From NCBI RefSeq assembly GCF_004359505.1, contig NZ_SCWE01000003.1, forward strand, positions 1 to 64,000: a stretch of DNA of 64,000 nucleotides. The letters are read 5' to 3'. The notes under the pieces were generated by a model that made no database searches, was not told the DNA's origin, and saw only the letters and a program-made list of their open reading frames with translations. This document shows, one piece after another, positions 34,529 through 47,472 of the stretch. The number at the start of each line of letters is the position of its first letter. Position 1 is the stretch's first letter. The stretch is from Macrococcus hajekii (GTDB taxonomy: Bacteria; Bacillota; Bacilli; Staphylococcales; Staphylococcaceae). Made by a program: the position numbers and the translations under genes.

Positions 34529-35470
34529 TAATTCTATATGTTCACCGTTTCTTAATTTTTCTGCTATTTCATCCAATTTACGCAGCCGATGATTAACGCC
34601 TGACTTTGAAATGACACCGGTTGATACCATTTCACCTAATTCTTTTAGCGAGATATCCTGGTGCAGTACACGCAACTTAGCAATTTCTCTTAGTCGGACG
34701 GGTAATTCATCGAGTCCTATTTCTTCATCAATCAGCTCTATATTCTCTACCTGCCTCATAGCTGCACTAATCGTTTTATTCAGATTAGCTGTCTCGCAGT
34801 TGACTAAGCGGTTGACAGAGTTGCGCATATCTCTAACGATACGGACATCTTCAAATTTCAGCAGTGCCTGATAGCCACCTATAATACTCAAAAAATCCGA
34901 TATTTTCTCCGCTTCTTTCATATAGGAAATATAGCCCTTTTTTCGCTCAAGTGTTTTCGCATTCAGCTGATACTCATTCATTAAATGAGTCAAGTCACGT
35001 GAATGGCTTTCATACAATGAAAAGATTTCAAGATGATATGAAGAAGTCTCAGGGTTATTGACAGAGCCACCTGCTAAAAATGCACCCCTTAAATAACTTC
35101 TTTTACAGCAATCATTTTTGACGAGTGTTTCTGCTATATCGTGTGTGAAACTGCCATCAACCAGTATACTTAGTTCTGCAAGAATCTCTTTAGCTTTAGT
35201 CTTGATGCGGCATATATAGACATTATTTTTTTTCAGCTTCATTTTTTTACGGACGAGGAGCTCAATCTCTACTCCAAATATTTTTTTAATCAATGAGAAT
35301 ACACGTCTGGCAATTGCAGCATTCTCTGATTGTACATTGATCACCCATTCACGATTGGAGATGCTCAAGTTACCGTTCATACGAATCAGCGCAGCAAGTT
35401 CCGCTTTATTACAGCAGTCATCTGCTTCTATTCGAGTCAATTCATTCTTCATTTCCGATGCAAATGACAC
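34520..35470 (-). CDS. whiA: WhiA family DNA-binding regulator
   Basis: 316 residues, GTG start behind AAGGAAGAA. LAGLIDADG-like fold without nuclease residues ([23 protein letters not shown]) and a C-terminal helix-turn-helix ([33 protein letters not shown]). Affects division and chromosome segregation in B. subtilis. Third gene of rapZ-yvcK-whiA. Confidence 0.95.
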   Translation of the reverse strand: MSFASEMKNELTRIEADDCCNKAELAALIRMNGNLSISNREWVINVQSENAAIARRVFSLIKKIFGVEIELLVRKKMKLKKNNVYICRIKTKAKEILAELSILVDGSFTHDIAETLVKNDCCKRSYLRGAFLAGGSVNNPETSSYHLEIFSLYESHSRDLTHLMNEYQLNAKTLERKKGYISYMKEAEKISDFLSIIGGYQALLKFEDVRIVRDMRNSVNRLVNCETANLNKTISAAMRQVENIELIDEEIGLDELPVRLREIAKLRVLHQDISLKELGEMVSTGVISKSGVNHRLRKLDEIAEKLRNGEHIELKK

Positions 35471-35484
35471 GTTATTCTTCCTTT

Positions 35485-36465
35485 CTAATCATCTACCTGA
35501 ATCGTACTGACTTCTGATAGAGCAAGTTCATAAATCATATCAGCTAGTACATTATTGTCATGCCGGACTGCATAGTCTTCATTGACATGCACCAGATTTT
35601 CGTCTGTAATGATTTCGATAGCCATCTTCATAATTTCATTTTCATCACATTTTACAAAAGAAGCATTTCTCTCAGCATAGGTCGATGAAATTTTCTCATT
35701 CAACATTTTACGGTTGGCAATAACAAACTCAATAAAGGGAGCACCGACATGTTTATGGATGGCATTAATGTGATCCGACACCGTATAATCTGTTGTCTCA
35801 CCTGGCTGAGTCATAATATTGGAGACGTAAAGTTTTTTTGCCTTGCTGTTAACAAGTGCCTCTGCAATCTCATCCAGCAGCATATTAGGAATAATACTTG
35901 TGTAAAGACTGCCAGGACCCATGACGATTAAGTCAGCATCATATAAGGCTTCAACTGCTTCGCTCATCGGCTGTATTTGAGCAGGTGTCAGAAATACTTG
36001 CTCAATTTTTTTGTTCTTAGTTGGAATTAGCGACTCACCTACTACGATTTCACCGTCTTCCATTACAGCATTCAGAACCGGACTTGTATTAGTAGAAGGA
36101 ATAACCGTTCCTTTAACATTCAATATTTTACTGAGTTCGCGCACCGCATGACCGAAGTCATCGGTTATATCAGTCATGGCTGCAAGCATGAGGTTACCGA
36201 CTGGATGTCTGCCCAGATTATCAGAATCAAAGCGATACTGAAACAGTTTTTCCAGCAAGGGTTCAACATCACTTAAAGCAGCGAGTACATTCCTGATATC
36301 CCCGGGTGCAGGAATATTCATTTCATTTCTAATTTTACCTGTACTTCCCCCATCATCAGCCACAGTGACAATGGCAGTAATATCTACAGGATAGGCTTTA
36401 AGACCACGCGCAAGAACAGATAGTCCTGTTCCTCCTCCCATCAGACATATACTAAGCCTTCTCAT
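35485..36465 (-). CDS. yvcK: YvcK / gluconeogenesis factor (CofD-like)
   Basis: 326 residues. Dinucleotide/UDP-sugar-binding start [50 protein letters not shown] and [16 protein letters not shown]. Binds UDP-GlcNAc and influences carbon flow into the wall and cell shape. Overlaps rapZ by 14 nt. Confidence 0.95.
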   Translation of the reverse strand: MRRLSICLMGGGTGLSVLARGLKAYPVDITAIVTVADDGGSTGKIRNEMNIPAPGDIRNVLAALSDVEPLLEKLFQYRFDSDNLGRHPVGNLMLAAMTDITDDFGHAVRELSKILNVKGTVIPSTNTSPVLNAVMEDGEIVVGESLIPTKNKKIEQVFLTPAQIQPMSEAVEALYDADLIVMGPGSLYTSIIPNMLLDEIAEALVNSKAKKLYVSNIMTQPGETTDYTVSDHINAIHKHVGAPFIEFVIANRKMLNEKISSTYAERNASFVKCDENEIMKMAIEIITDENLVHVNEDYAVRHDNNVLADMIYELALSEVSTIQVDD

Positions 36466-37354
36466 TCATCTTACCTTCAATCATCGCATCGCGGTGATAA
36501 GTCACCAATTCAAAATCAAAGAACTCTTTTAAATCGTGACTGATTCTCTCTGCAAGTGCAACGGAACGGTGCTGTCCACCTGTACAGCCGATTGCAATCA
36601 CAACTTGTGATTTTCCCTCACGCATGTAACCGGGCATGACGAACTTCAATAAATCCATCAGTTTATTATAAAAAATAGTCGTTTCCTTCCATTTCATCAC
36701 ATAATCATAAACAGATGCATCGAGTCCGGTGAGCGGTCTCAGTGTATCAATATAGTATGGATTGGGCAGAAATCTGACATCAAATACAAGATCTGCATCG
36801 ATGGGGATGCCATGCTTAAAACCGAAACTCATGACATTGATTTTAAAAATATTATTTTTGCCGTTGTTAAACAGTTCAATAATATGACTACGCAAAGCTT
36901 TTGGTTTCATTTCAGTCGTATCAATCATATAGGTGGCCATACCACGAAAATCTGCCAGCAATTGGCGTTCAGACTGAATCGCATTGAGCGGTGAGCCTCC
37001 TTCAGATAGAGGATGAATTCTTCTCGTCTCTTTAAAACGGCTCACAAGGACATGATCACTTGCATCAAGGTAAAGCATCTGTATAACGATATCCGTTAAA
37101 TTCGTAATCTTCTGTAGTTCGCTCGCCAGATTATCGAAAAAACTTTTACCCCGCAAATCAATGCCAATGGCTACTTTTGCTAACGATTCATTATTCTCCT
37201 GCATCAGCTCTACAATCTTCGGCAATAAAATGGGCGGCAGATTATCGATACAGAAGTAACCGAGATCTTCTAAACTCTGTATAGCAACAGATTTACCTGC
37301 TCCACTCATCCCTGTTACGACGACCAGCTTTTTTATACCTTCTTCTGTATTCAA
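36452..37354 (-). CDS. rapZ: RapZ/YvcJ nucleotide-binding protein
   Basis: 300 residues from the TTG at 37354 (AAGGAGGGG, matching family length; the longer frame to 37411 lacks an RBS). Walker A GMSGAGKS and C-terminal [16 protein letters not shown]. Binds nucleotides; in E. coli an RNase adaptor, in B. subtilis linked to competence. First gene of rapZ-yvcK-whiA. Confidence 0.93.
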   Translation of the reverse strand: MNTEEGIKKLVVVTGMSGAGKSVAIQSLEDLGYFCIDNLPPILLPKIVELMQENNESLAKVAIGIDLRGKSFFDNLASELQKITNLTDIVIQMLYLDASDHVLVSRFKETRRIHPLSEGGSPLNAIQSERQLLADFRGMATYMIDTTEMKPKALRSHIIELFNNGKNNIFKINVMSFGFKHGIPIDADLVFDVRFLPNPYYIDTLRPLTGLDASVYDYVMKWKETTIFYNKLMDLLKFVMPGYMREGKSQVVIAIGCTGGQHRSVALAERISHDLKEFFDFELVTYHRDAMIEGKMNEKA

Positions 37355-37444
37355 GACAACCCCTCCTTCATTACTAATTTTACACAATTTCATAAAAATA
37401 GACACGCCCAAATGGACGCATCTTTTGTGCCTGTCAGTAATTGA

Positions 37445-38395
<951 letters not shown>

Positions 38396-38432
38396 TCATT
38401 CAGTACTTTAAGAATATACTATATTCATCGTT

Positions 38433-39851
38433 TTAAATATTATTTTGCTTATAATACTGGAGCGCCTTATTCAATCGATACTTGGACACTGAAAAAAGTA
38501 CCGAGCATTTTTCCAGCGACAGCGGCTGTTCTGATTTTCGGTACAGATAGTAACACGCTGCTGCATAAGCTGTCACTTCTTTGATTTCCTTCAGTTCAAT
38601 AAGGGCATGCGCTTTATCAATCCAGTTTAACGCAAGTTCTGTTGAAGCATCTTGCTCGGCCAGAAGCACCAGCCCTTGATGTATAAAATCAAGTTTGACC
38701 AGTTGAAGTTTATTGAAGATATAGGATAGATAAAGTTTTTCATAATCTCCCATGTGTTCAAGCTCTTCCCACAGTTCTTTCGTGATGACTGTTTCCTTAT
38801 GAGGAAGCTGAGATAGCTTGAATATTCCGATCAGCCTTGCATAACGATCTTCACTGGACAATAGCGGTAATATTTCAGTTGTGATGGAATCAGTAATCTG
38901 ACTGACCTGCTTCGGACTTGGCGCATCCGATGCTGCAATCCGCTGCAGTTTTTTCCACATCTCTTCCGACTCTTTAACGTAGCCGAGCGCATGATAATTA
39001 AAGCTCATCGCATGAAACAATTGTGCATTATTCATCTGACGCTTCTTATAGATAGGAAGGAGCAGCTGTTGTGACGCTTCATATTGTTTAAGGAAACTAA
39101 GAACAATACCCAGTTTAAATGACTCATCTTCATTGATAGGATGTAACTTATTCAGTCTCTGTAAATAATGAGCATACTTATTATGCTGCTGCGTATTATA
39201 GAGCAGCAGTGTATAGTGACACAGTGCATGAATATCTGTTTCATCTTCATTGAGGAGCTGCTCAAGGATAGCCTCCGCTTCGTTGTATCTGCTATCGAAT
39301 AAGTAAGCCATCGCTTTTAAATTGCGCATTTCCTTCCGTTCCTGTATCTCAAGCGGCTGACTATTCAGCCAGTCTATCGATTCATTGATACGGTCATGGG
39401 AGAATAAATATTGAAAGAGCTGCTGCGCAACATAGAGCATACTTTCAACCTCTACCGCTTCCCGGCTTGAATAACTTACTTCAAATGTAGTCGTTAACTT
39501 ATCAAAATAATTCTGATCATCTGTCAGCTGAACGTAATAGAGGCCGTACAGAAATGCCTTATTCGGCTCTCGAATATCTGTGTATATCAGGCTTAAACGA
39601 TAGAAATAGTCAGCAAAATCTTCTTCCTGAATAATTTTTTCGAATAATAACTGAATGCCTTGTTCTGTTTTTCCTGATTTAACTAGACAGTCAGCCAGTT
39701 GCAATGTATAATCCTGTGCATCTTTCATTGTCATTGCATGCTTGAAATAAGGAATAGCTTCACTATAAAGCTGCTGCCGCATCTTTTTTTCAGCGATCCT
39801 TACGTAACTCTCTGCATCAACAGGTATGCTGACAAGTTTGTCGTTCATCAT
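38433..39851 (-). CDS. TPR-repeat protein, 472 aa
   Basis: Soluble, almost wholly helical with several tetratricopeptide-like repeats (YSEAIPYFKHAMTMKDAQDY near residue 35; NEAEAILEQLLNEDETDIHALCHYTLL near 195). No catalytic domain. Such proteins sit between lgt-acyltransferase and trxB in staphylococci, with unknown function, probably scaffolding. Confidence 0.85.
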   Translation of the reverse strand: MMNDKLVSIPVDAESYVRIAEKKMRQQLYSEAIPYFKHAMTMKDAQDYTLQLADCLVKSGKTEQGIQLLFEKIIQEEDFADYFYRLSLIYTDIREPNKAFLYGLYYVQLTDDQNYFDKLTTTFEVSYSSREAVEVESMLYVAQQLFQYLFSHDRINESIDWLNSQPLEIQERKEMRNLKAMAYLFDSRYNEAEAILEQLLNEDETDIHALCHYTLLLYNTQQHNKYAHYLQRLNKLHPINEDESFKLGIVLSFLKQYEASQQLLLPIYKKRQMNNAQLFHAMSFNYHALGYVKESEEMWKKLQRIAASDAPSPKQVSQITDSITTEILPLLSSEDRYARLIGIFKLSQLPHKETVITKELWEELEHMGDYEKLYLSYIFNKLQLVKLDFIHQGLVLLAEQDASTELALNWIDKAHALIELKEIKEVTAYAAACYYLYRKSEQPLSLEKCSVLFSVSKYRLNKALQYYKQNNI

Positions 39852-39856
39852 GACTC

Positions 39857-40333
39857 CTACTCTCTAATCTGCATCGGATTACCGTATGCAAATGTATTCG
39901 GGGGAACATCTTTTGTGACCACCGTATTCGCACCCACCACTGCTCTATCTCCTATCGTCACGCCCGGCAGTATAAGTGCCTGTGCACCAATCAGCACTTC
40001 ATTACCGATCACTACTTCCCCAAGACGATACTCATCAACTAAATATTCGTGACAGAGAATTGTCGCATTGAAGCCAATGACGCAGTTGCGGCCAATCGTT
40101 ATTTTATGTGGATACATAATATCAGGTGTCACTTTATAGGCGATGGATGTCTCGTCGCCAATCTTCATTCCTGTTAATCCATACAGCTTTCTCTTAAAAG
40201 GCATAGAAGGGCAGAAGCGGCCGATTTCAATCAATACAGTATTAATTGCTGTGCGGCCAAAGGGAAGAATTTGATAGACATGCCAGAGGGGATTCGGCCC
40301 CTTAACTTTATAACGTTCTGTACGTCTCATCAT
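39857..40333 (-). CDS. Left-handed beta-helix acyltransferase
   Basis: 158 residues. Hexapeptide repeats ([64 protein letters not shown]) and the closing NPMQIRE typical of the maltose/galactoside O-acetyltransferase group. Acceptor unknown; linked to lgt by a 26-nt overlap, so an envelope substrate is plausible. Confidence 0.9.
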   Translation of the reverse strand: MMRRTERYKVKGPNPLWHVYQILPFGRTAINTVLIEIGRFCPSMPFKRKLYGLTGMKIGDETSIAYKVTPDIMYPHKITIGRNCVIGFNATILCHEYLVDEYRLGEVVIGNEVLIGAQALILPGVTIGDRAVVGANTVVTKDVPPNTFAYGNPMQIRE

Positions 40334-41147
40334 GACTTCCTAACACATGATCTACCTCTTTATACTGAGGCAGACGGTATTTAACTTCTCTATAAATCCA
40401 TACGATGAGACTAATTGTAATAATGACAATGGAGATCACCTGCGCGATACGCAGATGTTCTGTCAGCATCAGACTATCCGTTCTCAGACCCTCCACGAAG
40501 AAACGGCCGATGGAATACCAGATAGTATAGAGAAGGAAAGTCTGTCCGATTTTCAAGTGTTTTCTCAGCAAAATCAGAATAATAAAACCAAGCAGACTCC
40601 ATAAGGATTCATATAGGAACGTCGGATGGTAATAGTTACCATCAATCTTCATATGATTGATAATCCAGTCAGGCAGCATCAGATTCTCAAGAAATGAGCG
40701 TGTAACTGGACCGCCATGTGCTTCCTGATTCATGAAGTTACCCCAGCGGCCAATCGACTGCGCAAGTATGATACTCGGTGCAACGATATCCGCCACATGG
40801 AAGAACGAGCGACCCTTTCTTCTGATCAGGAAATAACCAGTTGTCAGTGCACCGATGAGCCCTCCATGAATGGCAATGCCCCCATTCATGATCATCGGAA
40901 TTTCAGCTAAATGTTCTTTATAATATGACCATTCAAAACCAACATAATAAAGTCGGGCACAGATAATCCCGATAATAATCGGCCAGACTATCAGGTCAAT
41001 CAGATCTTCTTCATCCATGCCGTGTTTTTTAGCTTCACGGTTAGCGACAAGAAAGCCGAGCAGTATACCCGCGGCGATAATAATACCGTACCAGCGAACC
41101 GGCCATGAACCGAGATGAAAAGCAATAGGATCAATAGTTGATAACAT
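40308..41147 (-). CDS. lgt: Prolipoprotein diacylglyceryl transferase
   Basis: 279 residues, about seven membrane helices. Lgt signature [16 protein letters not shown] (about 136-151), [11 protein letters not shown] and C-terminal [11 protein letters not shown]. Transfers diacylglycerol from phosphatidylglycerol to lipobox cysteines, needed for lipoproteins such as those at 15418, 32238 and 49730. RBS AAGGAGAAC. Confidence 0.97.
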   Translation of the reverse strand: MLSTIDPIAFHLGSWPVRWYGIIIAAGILLGFLVANREAKKHGMDEEDLIDLIVWPIIIGIICARLYYVGFEWSYYKEHLAEIPMIMNGGIAIHGGLIGALTTGYFLIRRKGRSFFHVADIVAPSIILAQSIGRWGNFMNQEAHGGPVTRSFLENLMLPDWIINHMKIDGNYYHPTFLYESLWSLLGFIILILLRKHLKIGQTFLLYTIWYSIGRFFVEGLRTDSLMLTEHLRIAQVISIVIITISLIVWIYREVKYRLPQYKEVDHVLGSHDETYRTL

Positions 41148-41148
41148 G

Positions 41149-42078
41149 TTAGTTCTCCTTCAGTGATTGATTTTTAATTTGAGCGTTCAGACGATTCGTA
41201 AATTCTTCTGCTGTATTGACACCCATTTTGTTCAGACGATAGTTCATCGCAGCTACCTCAATAATGACCGCTAGGTTACGACCCGGTTTGACTGGTATCG
41301 TCTTTTTAGTGATCTCAGAATCAAGAATAGCTAATGTCTCTTCTACTAGACCCACGCGGTCGTACATTTTATTACGGTCCCATGTCTCGAGATTGATATT
41401 AAGCATAACACGTTTTTCCGGCAGAATAGACCCTGCTCCAAATAATGTCATAATATTAATAATACCCAGTCCTCTGATTTCGAGGAGATGCTCAATAAGC
41501 TTCGGCGGACTGCCCATCAGCACATTGCGCGAGACTTCCTTAATCTCCACATTATCATCAGCTACAAGGCGATGGCCTCGTTTCACAAGTTCCAGTGCGG
41601 TCTCACTTTTACCTACTCCTGAGTCACCTGTGATCAATACACCAATACCGTACACATCCACGAGGACACCGTGCAGACTCGTTACTGGCGCCAGCTGTGT
41701 CTCCAAATAGCTCGTCAGTCTGCTGATCAGATTAGTAGTCGCATCTTCACTCGTGAAAAGAGGTGTGTCCTTACGATTACATGCATCGATTAGTTCATCA
41801 GGCGGCGTAATGCCTCTTGCAATGATAATACACGGTGTTTCTTTACGGCATAGTTTATTCATGCGCTCTGCTTTATCTTCCTTACTTAACATTTCAAAAA
41901 AAGATGTTTCTGTCGTACCTAATATCTGTATACGGTCAGATGAGTAATGAGAAAAATAGCCAGCCATCTCAAGTCCTGGTCTCGATAAATCTGTATTGTT
42001 GATGGGACGATTCAGCCCCGCCTCGCCGGCTATCAATTTAAAATTAAATTTTTTCTGTAAATCAGCACTATGCATCAT
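41149..42078 (-). CDS. hprK: HPr kinase/phosphorylase
   Basis: 309 residues from the ATG at 42078 (GGAGG, 6-nt spacing). Walker [20 protein letters not shown], catalytic VADDNVE, and the signature [17 protein letters not shown]. Phosphorylates HPr at Ser46 and so governs CcpA-dependent catabolite control. Overlaps/abuts lgt. Confidence 0.97.
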   Translation of the reverse strand: MMHSADLQKKFNFKLIAGEAGLNRPINNTDLSRPGLEMAGYFSHYSSDRIQILGTTETSFFEMLSKEDKAERMNKLCRKETPCIIIARGITPPDELIDACNRKDTPLFTSEDATTNLISRLTSYLETQLAPVTSLHGVLVDVYGIGVLITGDSGVGKSETALELVKRGHRLVADDNVEIKEVSRNVLMGSPPKLIEHLLEIRGLGIINIMTLFGAGSILPEKRVMLNINLETWDRNKMYDRVGLVEETLAILDSEITKKTIPVKPGRNLAVIIEVAAMNYRLNKMGVNTAEEFTNRLNAQIKNQSLKEN

Positions 42079-42135
42079 ATTAATCCTCCATGATTTAATT
42101 TTAATGAACTTCATACTGAATTACAATCAAACAAA

Positions 42136-42203
42136 AAGTCTGAGAATTAAATCATCATTTCCAGCATAAAAATATAGAAGGAAATTGACTAATGTCTCAG
42201 ACT
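42136..42203. repeat. Nested inverted repeats between uvrA and hprK
   Basis: Outer 10-bp arms AAGTCTGAGA / TCTCAGACTT (42136-42145, 42194-42203) enclose inner arms ATTTCC / GGAAAT. On the minus strand the outer stem is followed by TTTTTGTTTG, so it may be the uvrA terminator with a long structured loop. Confidence 0.55.
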
Positions 42204-42209
42204 TTGAAT

Positions 42210-45041
42210 TTATTTTTTCATCCGTTGTACTGCTTTTTTCAAATACTGACCTGTATATGATGCAGGTTCTTCCATTATCATCTCAGGTGTTCCCTCAGCA
42301 ATAATAGTGCCTCCACCTTCTCCACCTTCTGGTCCAAGGTCAATGATATGATCAGCTGTTTTAATGACATCCAGGTTATGCTCAATAATAATAACGGTAT
42401 CTCCGTTATCAACCAATTGATGCAGCACTTTTAAGAGACGTGAAATATCATCTACATGCAGACCTGTCGTCGGCTCGTCCAGAATATAGAGTGTCTTACC
42501 GTTCGAACGTCTATGCAGCTCGGAAGCTAGCTTGACACGTTGTGCTTCGCCACCTGATAAAGTGGTCGCAGGTTGTCCAAGTGATACATATCCCAATCCG
42601 ACATCTACAATCGTTTTAAGCTTGCGACTGATTTTAGGATGATTTTCAAAGAAATGATAGCCATCTTCAACTGTCATATCGAGAATATCAGCGATACTTT
42701 TATCTTTATAAGTCACCTCTAACGTCTCACGGTTATAGCGTTTACCGTCACATACTTCACACGGCACATATACATCCGGCAGGAAGTGCATTTCAATCTT
42801 AATGATACCGTCGCCTTTACACGCTTCACAGCGACCGCCTTTCACATTAAAACTAAAGCGACCTTTCTGATATCCTCTTAATTTGGCTTCATTCGTCTGA
42901 CTGAAGAGTTCACGAATGTCATCGAATACACCCGTATATGTTGCAGGGTTTGAACGTGGTGTACGTCCAATCGGCGACTGATCGATATCGATAATCTTAT
43001 CGATTAATTCCACGCCTTCAATTGAGTCATGTGGGCCTGGTTTAGCTTTCGTCTTATAGATTTCCTGCGCCAGTCCTTTATAGAGAACATCGTTGACCAG
43101 CGTACTTTTACCTGAACCAGAAACACCTGTCACTACTGTCATCATACCCAGCGGAATATCAACATCAACGTTTTTAAGATTATTACTTCTTGCACCCCGT
43201 ACTTTAATGTAGCGACCATCCGGCTGTCGTCTTGATTCAGGCAGATCAATCTGTTTTTTACCGCTTAAGTACTGACCAGTTAATGACTTGCTGTTCTTCA
43301 TAACCTGCTTTGGAGTCCCCGCTGCTACAATCTGTCCGCCGTGAACACCCGCCCCAGGTCCGATATCTATCAGATAGTCTGCCGCAAGCATCGTATCTTC
43401 ATCGTGCTCAACTACAATCAGTGTATTGCCAAGGTCTCTCATAGATTCAAGTGAAGCAATCAATCGATCATTGTCACGTTGATGAAGTCCAATCGATGGC
43501 TCATCCAGAATATAGAGCACACCTGTCAGCTGTGAACCAATCTGTGTCGCAAGACGGATACGCTGTGCTTCCCCGCCCGACAAAGTACCTGCTCGTCGAT
43601 CCATTGTCAGATATTCGAGGCCTACATTATTGAGAAAGGACAGACGTGCTGTTATTTCTTTAATGATCATTTTTGAGATAACTTGTTCTTTTTCAGTCAG
43701 TTCAATTTCTTCATAATATTTAAGTGCTTGACCAATAGAACGCTTGACGACCTGTCCAATATGTTCCCCGTTAATCTTAACAGCCATCGCCTGCTCATTC
43801 AGACGATAACCTTCACAAGTTGCACATACTTCTTCTGTCATATATTTTCTCATCTGTTCACGTGTGTATTCTGACGGACTCTCATGAAAGCGACGGTCAA
43901 TGTTATTCATCACGCCTTCATAAGCCATCGTACGTGAGCGACTGACCCCATTGTCCTGTCTGAAGCGATAAGTAATCTGTTCGTCAGAACCATAGAGAAT
44001 AATATTCCGTTCTTTTTTAGTCAGCTTGCTGAATGGTTTTTTCATATCAATTTTAAAATGCTTAGCCGTCTGTCTGAGGAGCGTAGGATAGTAATCAGAA
44101 CTAATAGGCTGCCATGGGAGTAAGGCACCATCAGCCAAGCTTAATGATTCATCTGGAACAACCAGACTGACATCCACAGATAATTTAGTTCCTAGCCCAT
44201 CACAGCTTGGACAGGCACCAAAAGGACTGTTGAACGAGAACATACGAGGCTCCAGTTCATCAATCGAAAAACCACAGTTAGGGCAGGAATGATTCTCCGA
44301 GAATTTTATCTCTTTCTCGCCTATTACCTCTATAATCACATTACCTTCTGCAAGTTCAAGAGCATTCTGCAGTGAGTCGGCCAGACGGCTTTCGATATTC
44401 GGCTTCACAACAAGTCGGTCAATGATGACATCGATGTCGTGATTGCTGTTTTTGTTCAACTGAATATCATCGCCTATTTCTACCATCTCACCATCGATGC
44501 GCAGACGTGCATAGCCTTTTTTACCGATATCTTCGATCAGTTTCTTATGCTCGCCTTTACGACCCGAGATGATAGGTGCCAGCACCTGAATTTTTGTCCG
44601 TTCTTCAAGTTCCATCACACGGTCGACCATCTGCTGAATCGTCTGAGATTCAATTTTAATATTGTGAATCGGACAATATGGTGTTCCAATACGTGCGAAT
44701 AGGAGACGTAAATAGTCGTAGATTTCAGTAACAGTTGAAACGGTACTTCGCGGGTTATTACTTGTTGTCTTCTGATCAATGGAAATGGCCGGTGATAATC
44801 CTTCAATTGTATCTACATCAGGTTTATCCATCTGTCCGAGAAACTGTCTGGCATAAGCACTAAGTGATTCTACGTAGCGTCGCTGTCCCTCTGCATAAAT
44901 CGTATCGAATGCAAGACTTGATTTGCCTGAACCGGATAAACCTGTCATGACAATCAGCTTATCGCGAGGAATCGTTATATCAACATCTTTTAAGTTATGG
45001 GCTCTTGCTCCTTTTACTACAATCTCTTTATTTTTCATCAT
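42210..45041 (-). CDS. uvrA: Excinuclease ABC subunit A
   Basis: 943 residues with two ABC ATPase modules ([14 protein letters not shown] near 35; [14 protein letters not shown] near 645), two zinc-binding inserts (CPNCGF...[14 protein letters not shown]...CEVCDGKR) and two LSGGEAQR signatures. Damage-recognition subunit of nucleotide excision repair. Cotranscribed with uvrB. Confidence 0.98.
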   Translation of the reverse strand: MMKNKEIVVKGARAHNLKDVDITIPRDKLIVMTGLSGSGKSSLAFDTIYAEGQRRYVESLSAYARQFLGQMDKPDVDTIEGLSPAISIDQKTTSNNPRSTVSTVTEIYDYLRLLFARIGTPYCPIHNIKIESQTIQQMVDRVMELEERTKIQVLAPIISGRKGEHKKLIEDIGKKGYARLRIDGEMVEIGDDIQLNKNSNHDIDVIIDRLVVKPNIESRLADSLQNALELAEGNVIIEVIGEKEIKFSENHSCPNCGFSIDELEPRMFSFNSPFGACPSCDGLGTKLSVDVSLVVPDESLSLADGALLPWQPISSDYYPTLLRQTAKHFKIDMKKPFSKLTKKERNIILYGSDEQITYRFRQDNGVSRSRTMAYEGVMNNIDRRFHESPSEYTREQMRKYMTEEVCATCEGYRLNEQAMAVKINGEHIGQVVKRSIGQALKYYEEIELTEKEQVISKMIIKEITARLSFLNNVGLEYLTMDRRAGTLSGGEAQRIRLATQIGSQLTGVLYILDEPSIGLHQRDNDRLIASLESMRDLGNTLIVVEHDEDTMLAADYLIDIGPGAGVHGGQIVAAGTPKQVMKNSKSLTGQYLSGKKQIDLPESRRQPDGRYIKVRGARSNNLKNVDVDIPLGMMTVVTGVSGSGKSTLVNDVLYKGLAQEIYKTKAKPGPHDSIEGVELIDKIIDIDQSPIGRTPRSNPATYTGVFDDIRELFSQTNEAKLRGYQKGRFSFNVKGGRCEACKGDGIIKIEMHFLPDVYVPCEVCDGKRYNRETLEVTYKDKSIADILDMTVEDGYHFFENHPKISRKLKTIVDVGLGYVSLGQPATTLSGGEAQRVKLASELHRRSNGKTLYILDEPTTGLHVDDISRLLKVLHQLVDNGDTVIIIEHNLDVIKTADHIIDLGPEGGEGGGTIIAEGTPEMIMEEPASYTGQYLKKAVQRMKK

Positions 45042-45042
45042 T

Positions 45043-47019
45043 TCACCCTTCAGCTTTCAGTTCAAATAAAATATCACGCAGCTCTGTCGCACGCTCGAAA
45101 TCGAGTGCTTTTGCTGCTTCCTTCATCTCGTGCTCGATTTGTTCGATTCGCGTTGCACGTTCTTTTTTGGTCAATTTTTTCTTTGCTTTTGGCTTAGCAT
45201 CTGTCTCATCCGTCTCTACAGTAGCGCTGATTACATCACGGATTTTCTTATGAATCGTTGTCGGTGTAATACCATGCTCTTTATTATGAGCTTCCTGAAT
45301 ATCACGACGACGCTGCGTTTCATCAATCGCTGTACGCATCGAATCAGTAATTTTATCTGCATACATGATGACCTTCCCATTTTCGTTACGCGCAGCACGT
45401 CCAATCGTCTGAATAAGAGAACGTTCCGAGCGTAAAAAGCCTTCTTTATCTGCATCCAGAATGGTGATTAATGAAACCTCAGGAATATCCAGCCCTTCAC
45501 GCAGCAAGTTAATACCGATCAGAACATCGTAGACCCCTAACCGCAGATCTCTGATAATTTCTGTCCGTTCAAGCGTCTTGATTTCAGAGTGCAAATAATT
45601 CACTTTAATGCCTGACTCTTTAAGGTAGGCTGTCAAATCTTCACTCATTTTTTTGGTTAAAGTCGTAATGAGCACACGTTCTTTCCGTTCTATTCGTAGG
45701 CGTATCTCTTCCATCATGTCATCAATCTGATGCTGGGAAGGTCTGACTTCAATAACCGGATCAAGTAATCCTGTTGGACGGATGATCTGTTCTACCATTT
45801 CATCTGTATGTTCTATTTCAAAAGGTCCTGGTGTCGCTGATACATAGATGAACTGCTGAGCTTTTTCTTCGAACTCATCAAATTTAAGCGGCCGGTTATC
45901 CAGTGCGCTCGGCAATCTGAAACCATGATCAACCAGCACTTTCTTACGTGCCTGGTCTCCGTTATACATACCTCGGACCTGGGGTAAGCTGACGTGTGAT
46001 TCATCGACCATAATCAGCCAGTCATCCCCGAAATAATCAAGAAGTGTATAAGGAGTAGAACCTTTAGGGCGAAGCGTCAGATGAACCGAGTAGTTCTCAA
46101 TACCTGAACAGAAGCCCATCTCACGCATCATTTCGATATCATAGTTAGTCCGCTGCTCAAGTCGCTGCGCCTCTAAAAGCTTGTTCTCAGTCCGGAAAAC
46201 TTTAAGCTGCTCTTCAAGCTCTTTTTCGATACGCTCAATGGCTACTTTCATTTTCTCTTCACGCGTAACGAAGTGACTTGCAGGAAAAATCGCAAAGTGC
46301 TCACGCTCTTTCAGTACTTCTCCTGTTAAATAGTTAATTTCACGAATACGTTCTATTTCATCGCCAAAAAACTCAACACGGACACACTGTTCATCGCGAG
46401 AGGCTGGAAAAATCTCGACTACATCGCCTCTGACACGGAATGTGCCACGCTGAAAGTCTATATCGTTACGGGTATACTGGATATCTACTAATTTTCTAAG
46501 AAGCGCATTACGATCCAGCTCCATGCCCGTACGCATACTGACCACCATATCTTTATATTCTTCGGGATTACCGAGACCATAAATACAGCTGACTGAGGCG
46601 ATAATGATGACATCATTCCGTTCGAATAGTGCACTTGTTGCTGAATGTCGGAGTTTATCGATTTCATCATTGATGGAAGCATCCTTTTCAATAAAAGTAT
46701 CAGTCGAAGGGACATAAGCTTCAGGTTGATAATAATCATAGTAACTGACAAAATATTCAACGCGGTTATCCGGGAAAAACTCTTTAAATTCGCTATAAAG
46801 TTGCCCTGCAAGTGTTTTATTGTGGGCAATAATTAAAGTCGGTTTACCGACTTGCTGAATGATATTACTCATGGTGAACGTTTTTCCTGTTCCCGTTGCT
46901 CCAAGAAGTGTCTGATAACGCTTGCCAGCTTTAACACCTGCAACTAATTTATTAATCGCTGCCGGCTGATCACCTGCGGGCTCAAACTCTGACTTTAATT
47001 TAAATGGATGCTGTTCCAT
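45043..47019 (-). CDS. uvrB: Excinuclease ABC subunit B
   Basis: 658 residues. Walker [12 protein letters not shown], beta-hairpin [21 protein letters not shown], helicase motifs DESHV, GRAARN and the C-terminal UVR motif. Loads on damage with UvrA and recruits UvrC. A LexA-type box and -10 lie just upstream. Confidence 0.98.
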   Translation of the reverse strand: MEQHPFKLKSEFEPAGDQPAAINKLVAGVKAGKRYQTLLGATGTGKTFTMSNIIQQVGKPTLIIAHNKTLAGQLYSEFKEFFPDNRVEYFVSYYDYYQPEAYVPSTDTFIEKDASINDEIDKLRHSATSALFERNDVIIIASVSCIYGLGNPEEYKDMVVSMRTGMELDRNALLRKLVDIQYTRNDIDFQRGTFRVRGDVVEIFPASRDEQCVRVEFFGDEIERIREINYLTGEVLKEREHFAIFPASHFVTREEKMKVAIERIEKELEEQLKVFRTENKLLEAQRLEQRTNYDIEMMREMGFCSGIENYSVHLTLRPKGSTPYTLLDYFGDDWLIMVDESHVSLPQVRGMYNGDQARKKVLVDHGFRLPSALDNRPLKFDEFEEKAQQFIYVSATPGPFEIEHTDEMVEQIIRPTGLLDPVIEVRPSQHQIDDMMEEIRLRIERKERVLITTLTKKMSEDLTAYLKESGIKVNYLHSEIKTLERTEIIRDLRLGVYDVLIGINLLREGLDIPEVSLITILDADKEGFLRSERSLIQTIGRAARNENGKVIMYADKITDSMRTAIDETQRRRDIQEAHNKEHGITPTTIHKKIRDVISATVETDETDAKPKAKKKLTKKERATRIEQIEHEMKEAAKALDFERATELRDILFELKAEG

Positions 47020-47068
47020 CTTATCCCTCCTTAACCTCTTTATTTTATCAAATATTCATCAAAAAATA

Positions 47069-47094
47069 CAAACATCCGTTCGTACATCAGTATA
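47069..47094 (-). promoter_or_regulatory. SOS (LexA) box and -10 of uvrBA
   Basis: Minus strand CGAACGGATGTTTG (47082-47069) fits the Gram-positive LexA box CGAAC-N4-GTTYG; TATACT (47094-47089) lies 6 nt upstream of it. -35 is weak. Confidence 0.72.
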
Positions 47095-47105
47095 GTTTAT
47101 CAACA

Positions 47106-47150
47106 TAAAGAAACACGGATTCACCCTCAAAGAGTGAGTTTCCGTGCTCC
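47106..47150 (-). terminator. Terminator after csbA
   Basis: Interrupted stem with outer CACGGA/TCCGTG and inner CTCA/TGAG-type pairs, then GTTTCTTT on the minus strand. Confidence 0.6.
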
Positions 47151-47155
47151 AGATT

Positions 47156-47374
47156 TCAGTGATGCAGCTTCAACTGATCCACCGCAAAATAACCGAGTAT
47201 CAGGGAAATCGTATCCAGGAATACGATCATTTCAGAATGAAAAAAACCTTTATAGACCGATACCCCTATTACAATTGTGGCTAACATCAATCCTGTATAT
47301 TTATTTTTGACTATCATGCTGAAAATCATGACCATCACAGCAGGTAGAAATGAGGCAAGTACATACCAGATCAT
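47156..47374 (-). CDS. csbA: CsbA family membrane protein
   Basis: 72 residues, two membrane segments (MIWYVLASFLPAVMVMIFSMI and GLMLATIVIGVSVYKG) plus a third short one. Matches CsbA, a SigB-controlled small membrane protein of unknown function encoded upstream of uvrBA in Bacillus. No clear SigB promoter seen. Confidence 0.85.
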   Translation of the reverse strand: MIWYVLASFLPAVMVMIFSMIVKNKYTGLMLATIVIGVSVYKGFFHSEMIVFLDTISLILGYFAVDQLKLHH

Positions 47375-47472
47375 AAGTAATTTTTACCACCTTGTTCTTC
47401 ATCCATCTGATTCTTCAGCTTACTTGAATCATACACAGATGTTTCTGAATAATTAAAGTATAAGACTCTCAC
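47371..47472 (-). CDS. Possible 33-aa protein between thioredoxin-like gene and csbA
   Basis: GTG at 47472 overlaps the upstream TGA (GTGA) and its own TGA overlaps the csbA ATG (ATGA). Polar peptide (LYFNYSETSVYDSSKLKNQ...). Overlaps at both ends suggest translational coupling; RBS is weak. Confidence 0.35.
   Translation of the reverse strand: MRVLYFNYSETSVYDSSKLKNQMDEEQGGKNYL

Noticed and set aside
41264-41710. 148-codon plus-strand frame opposite hprK
   Set aside because: Shadow of HPr kinase; no RBS.
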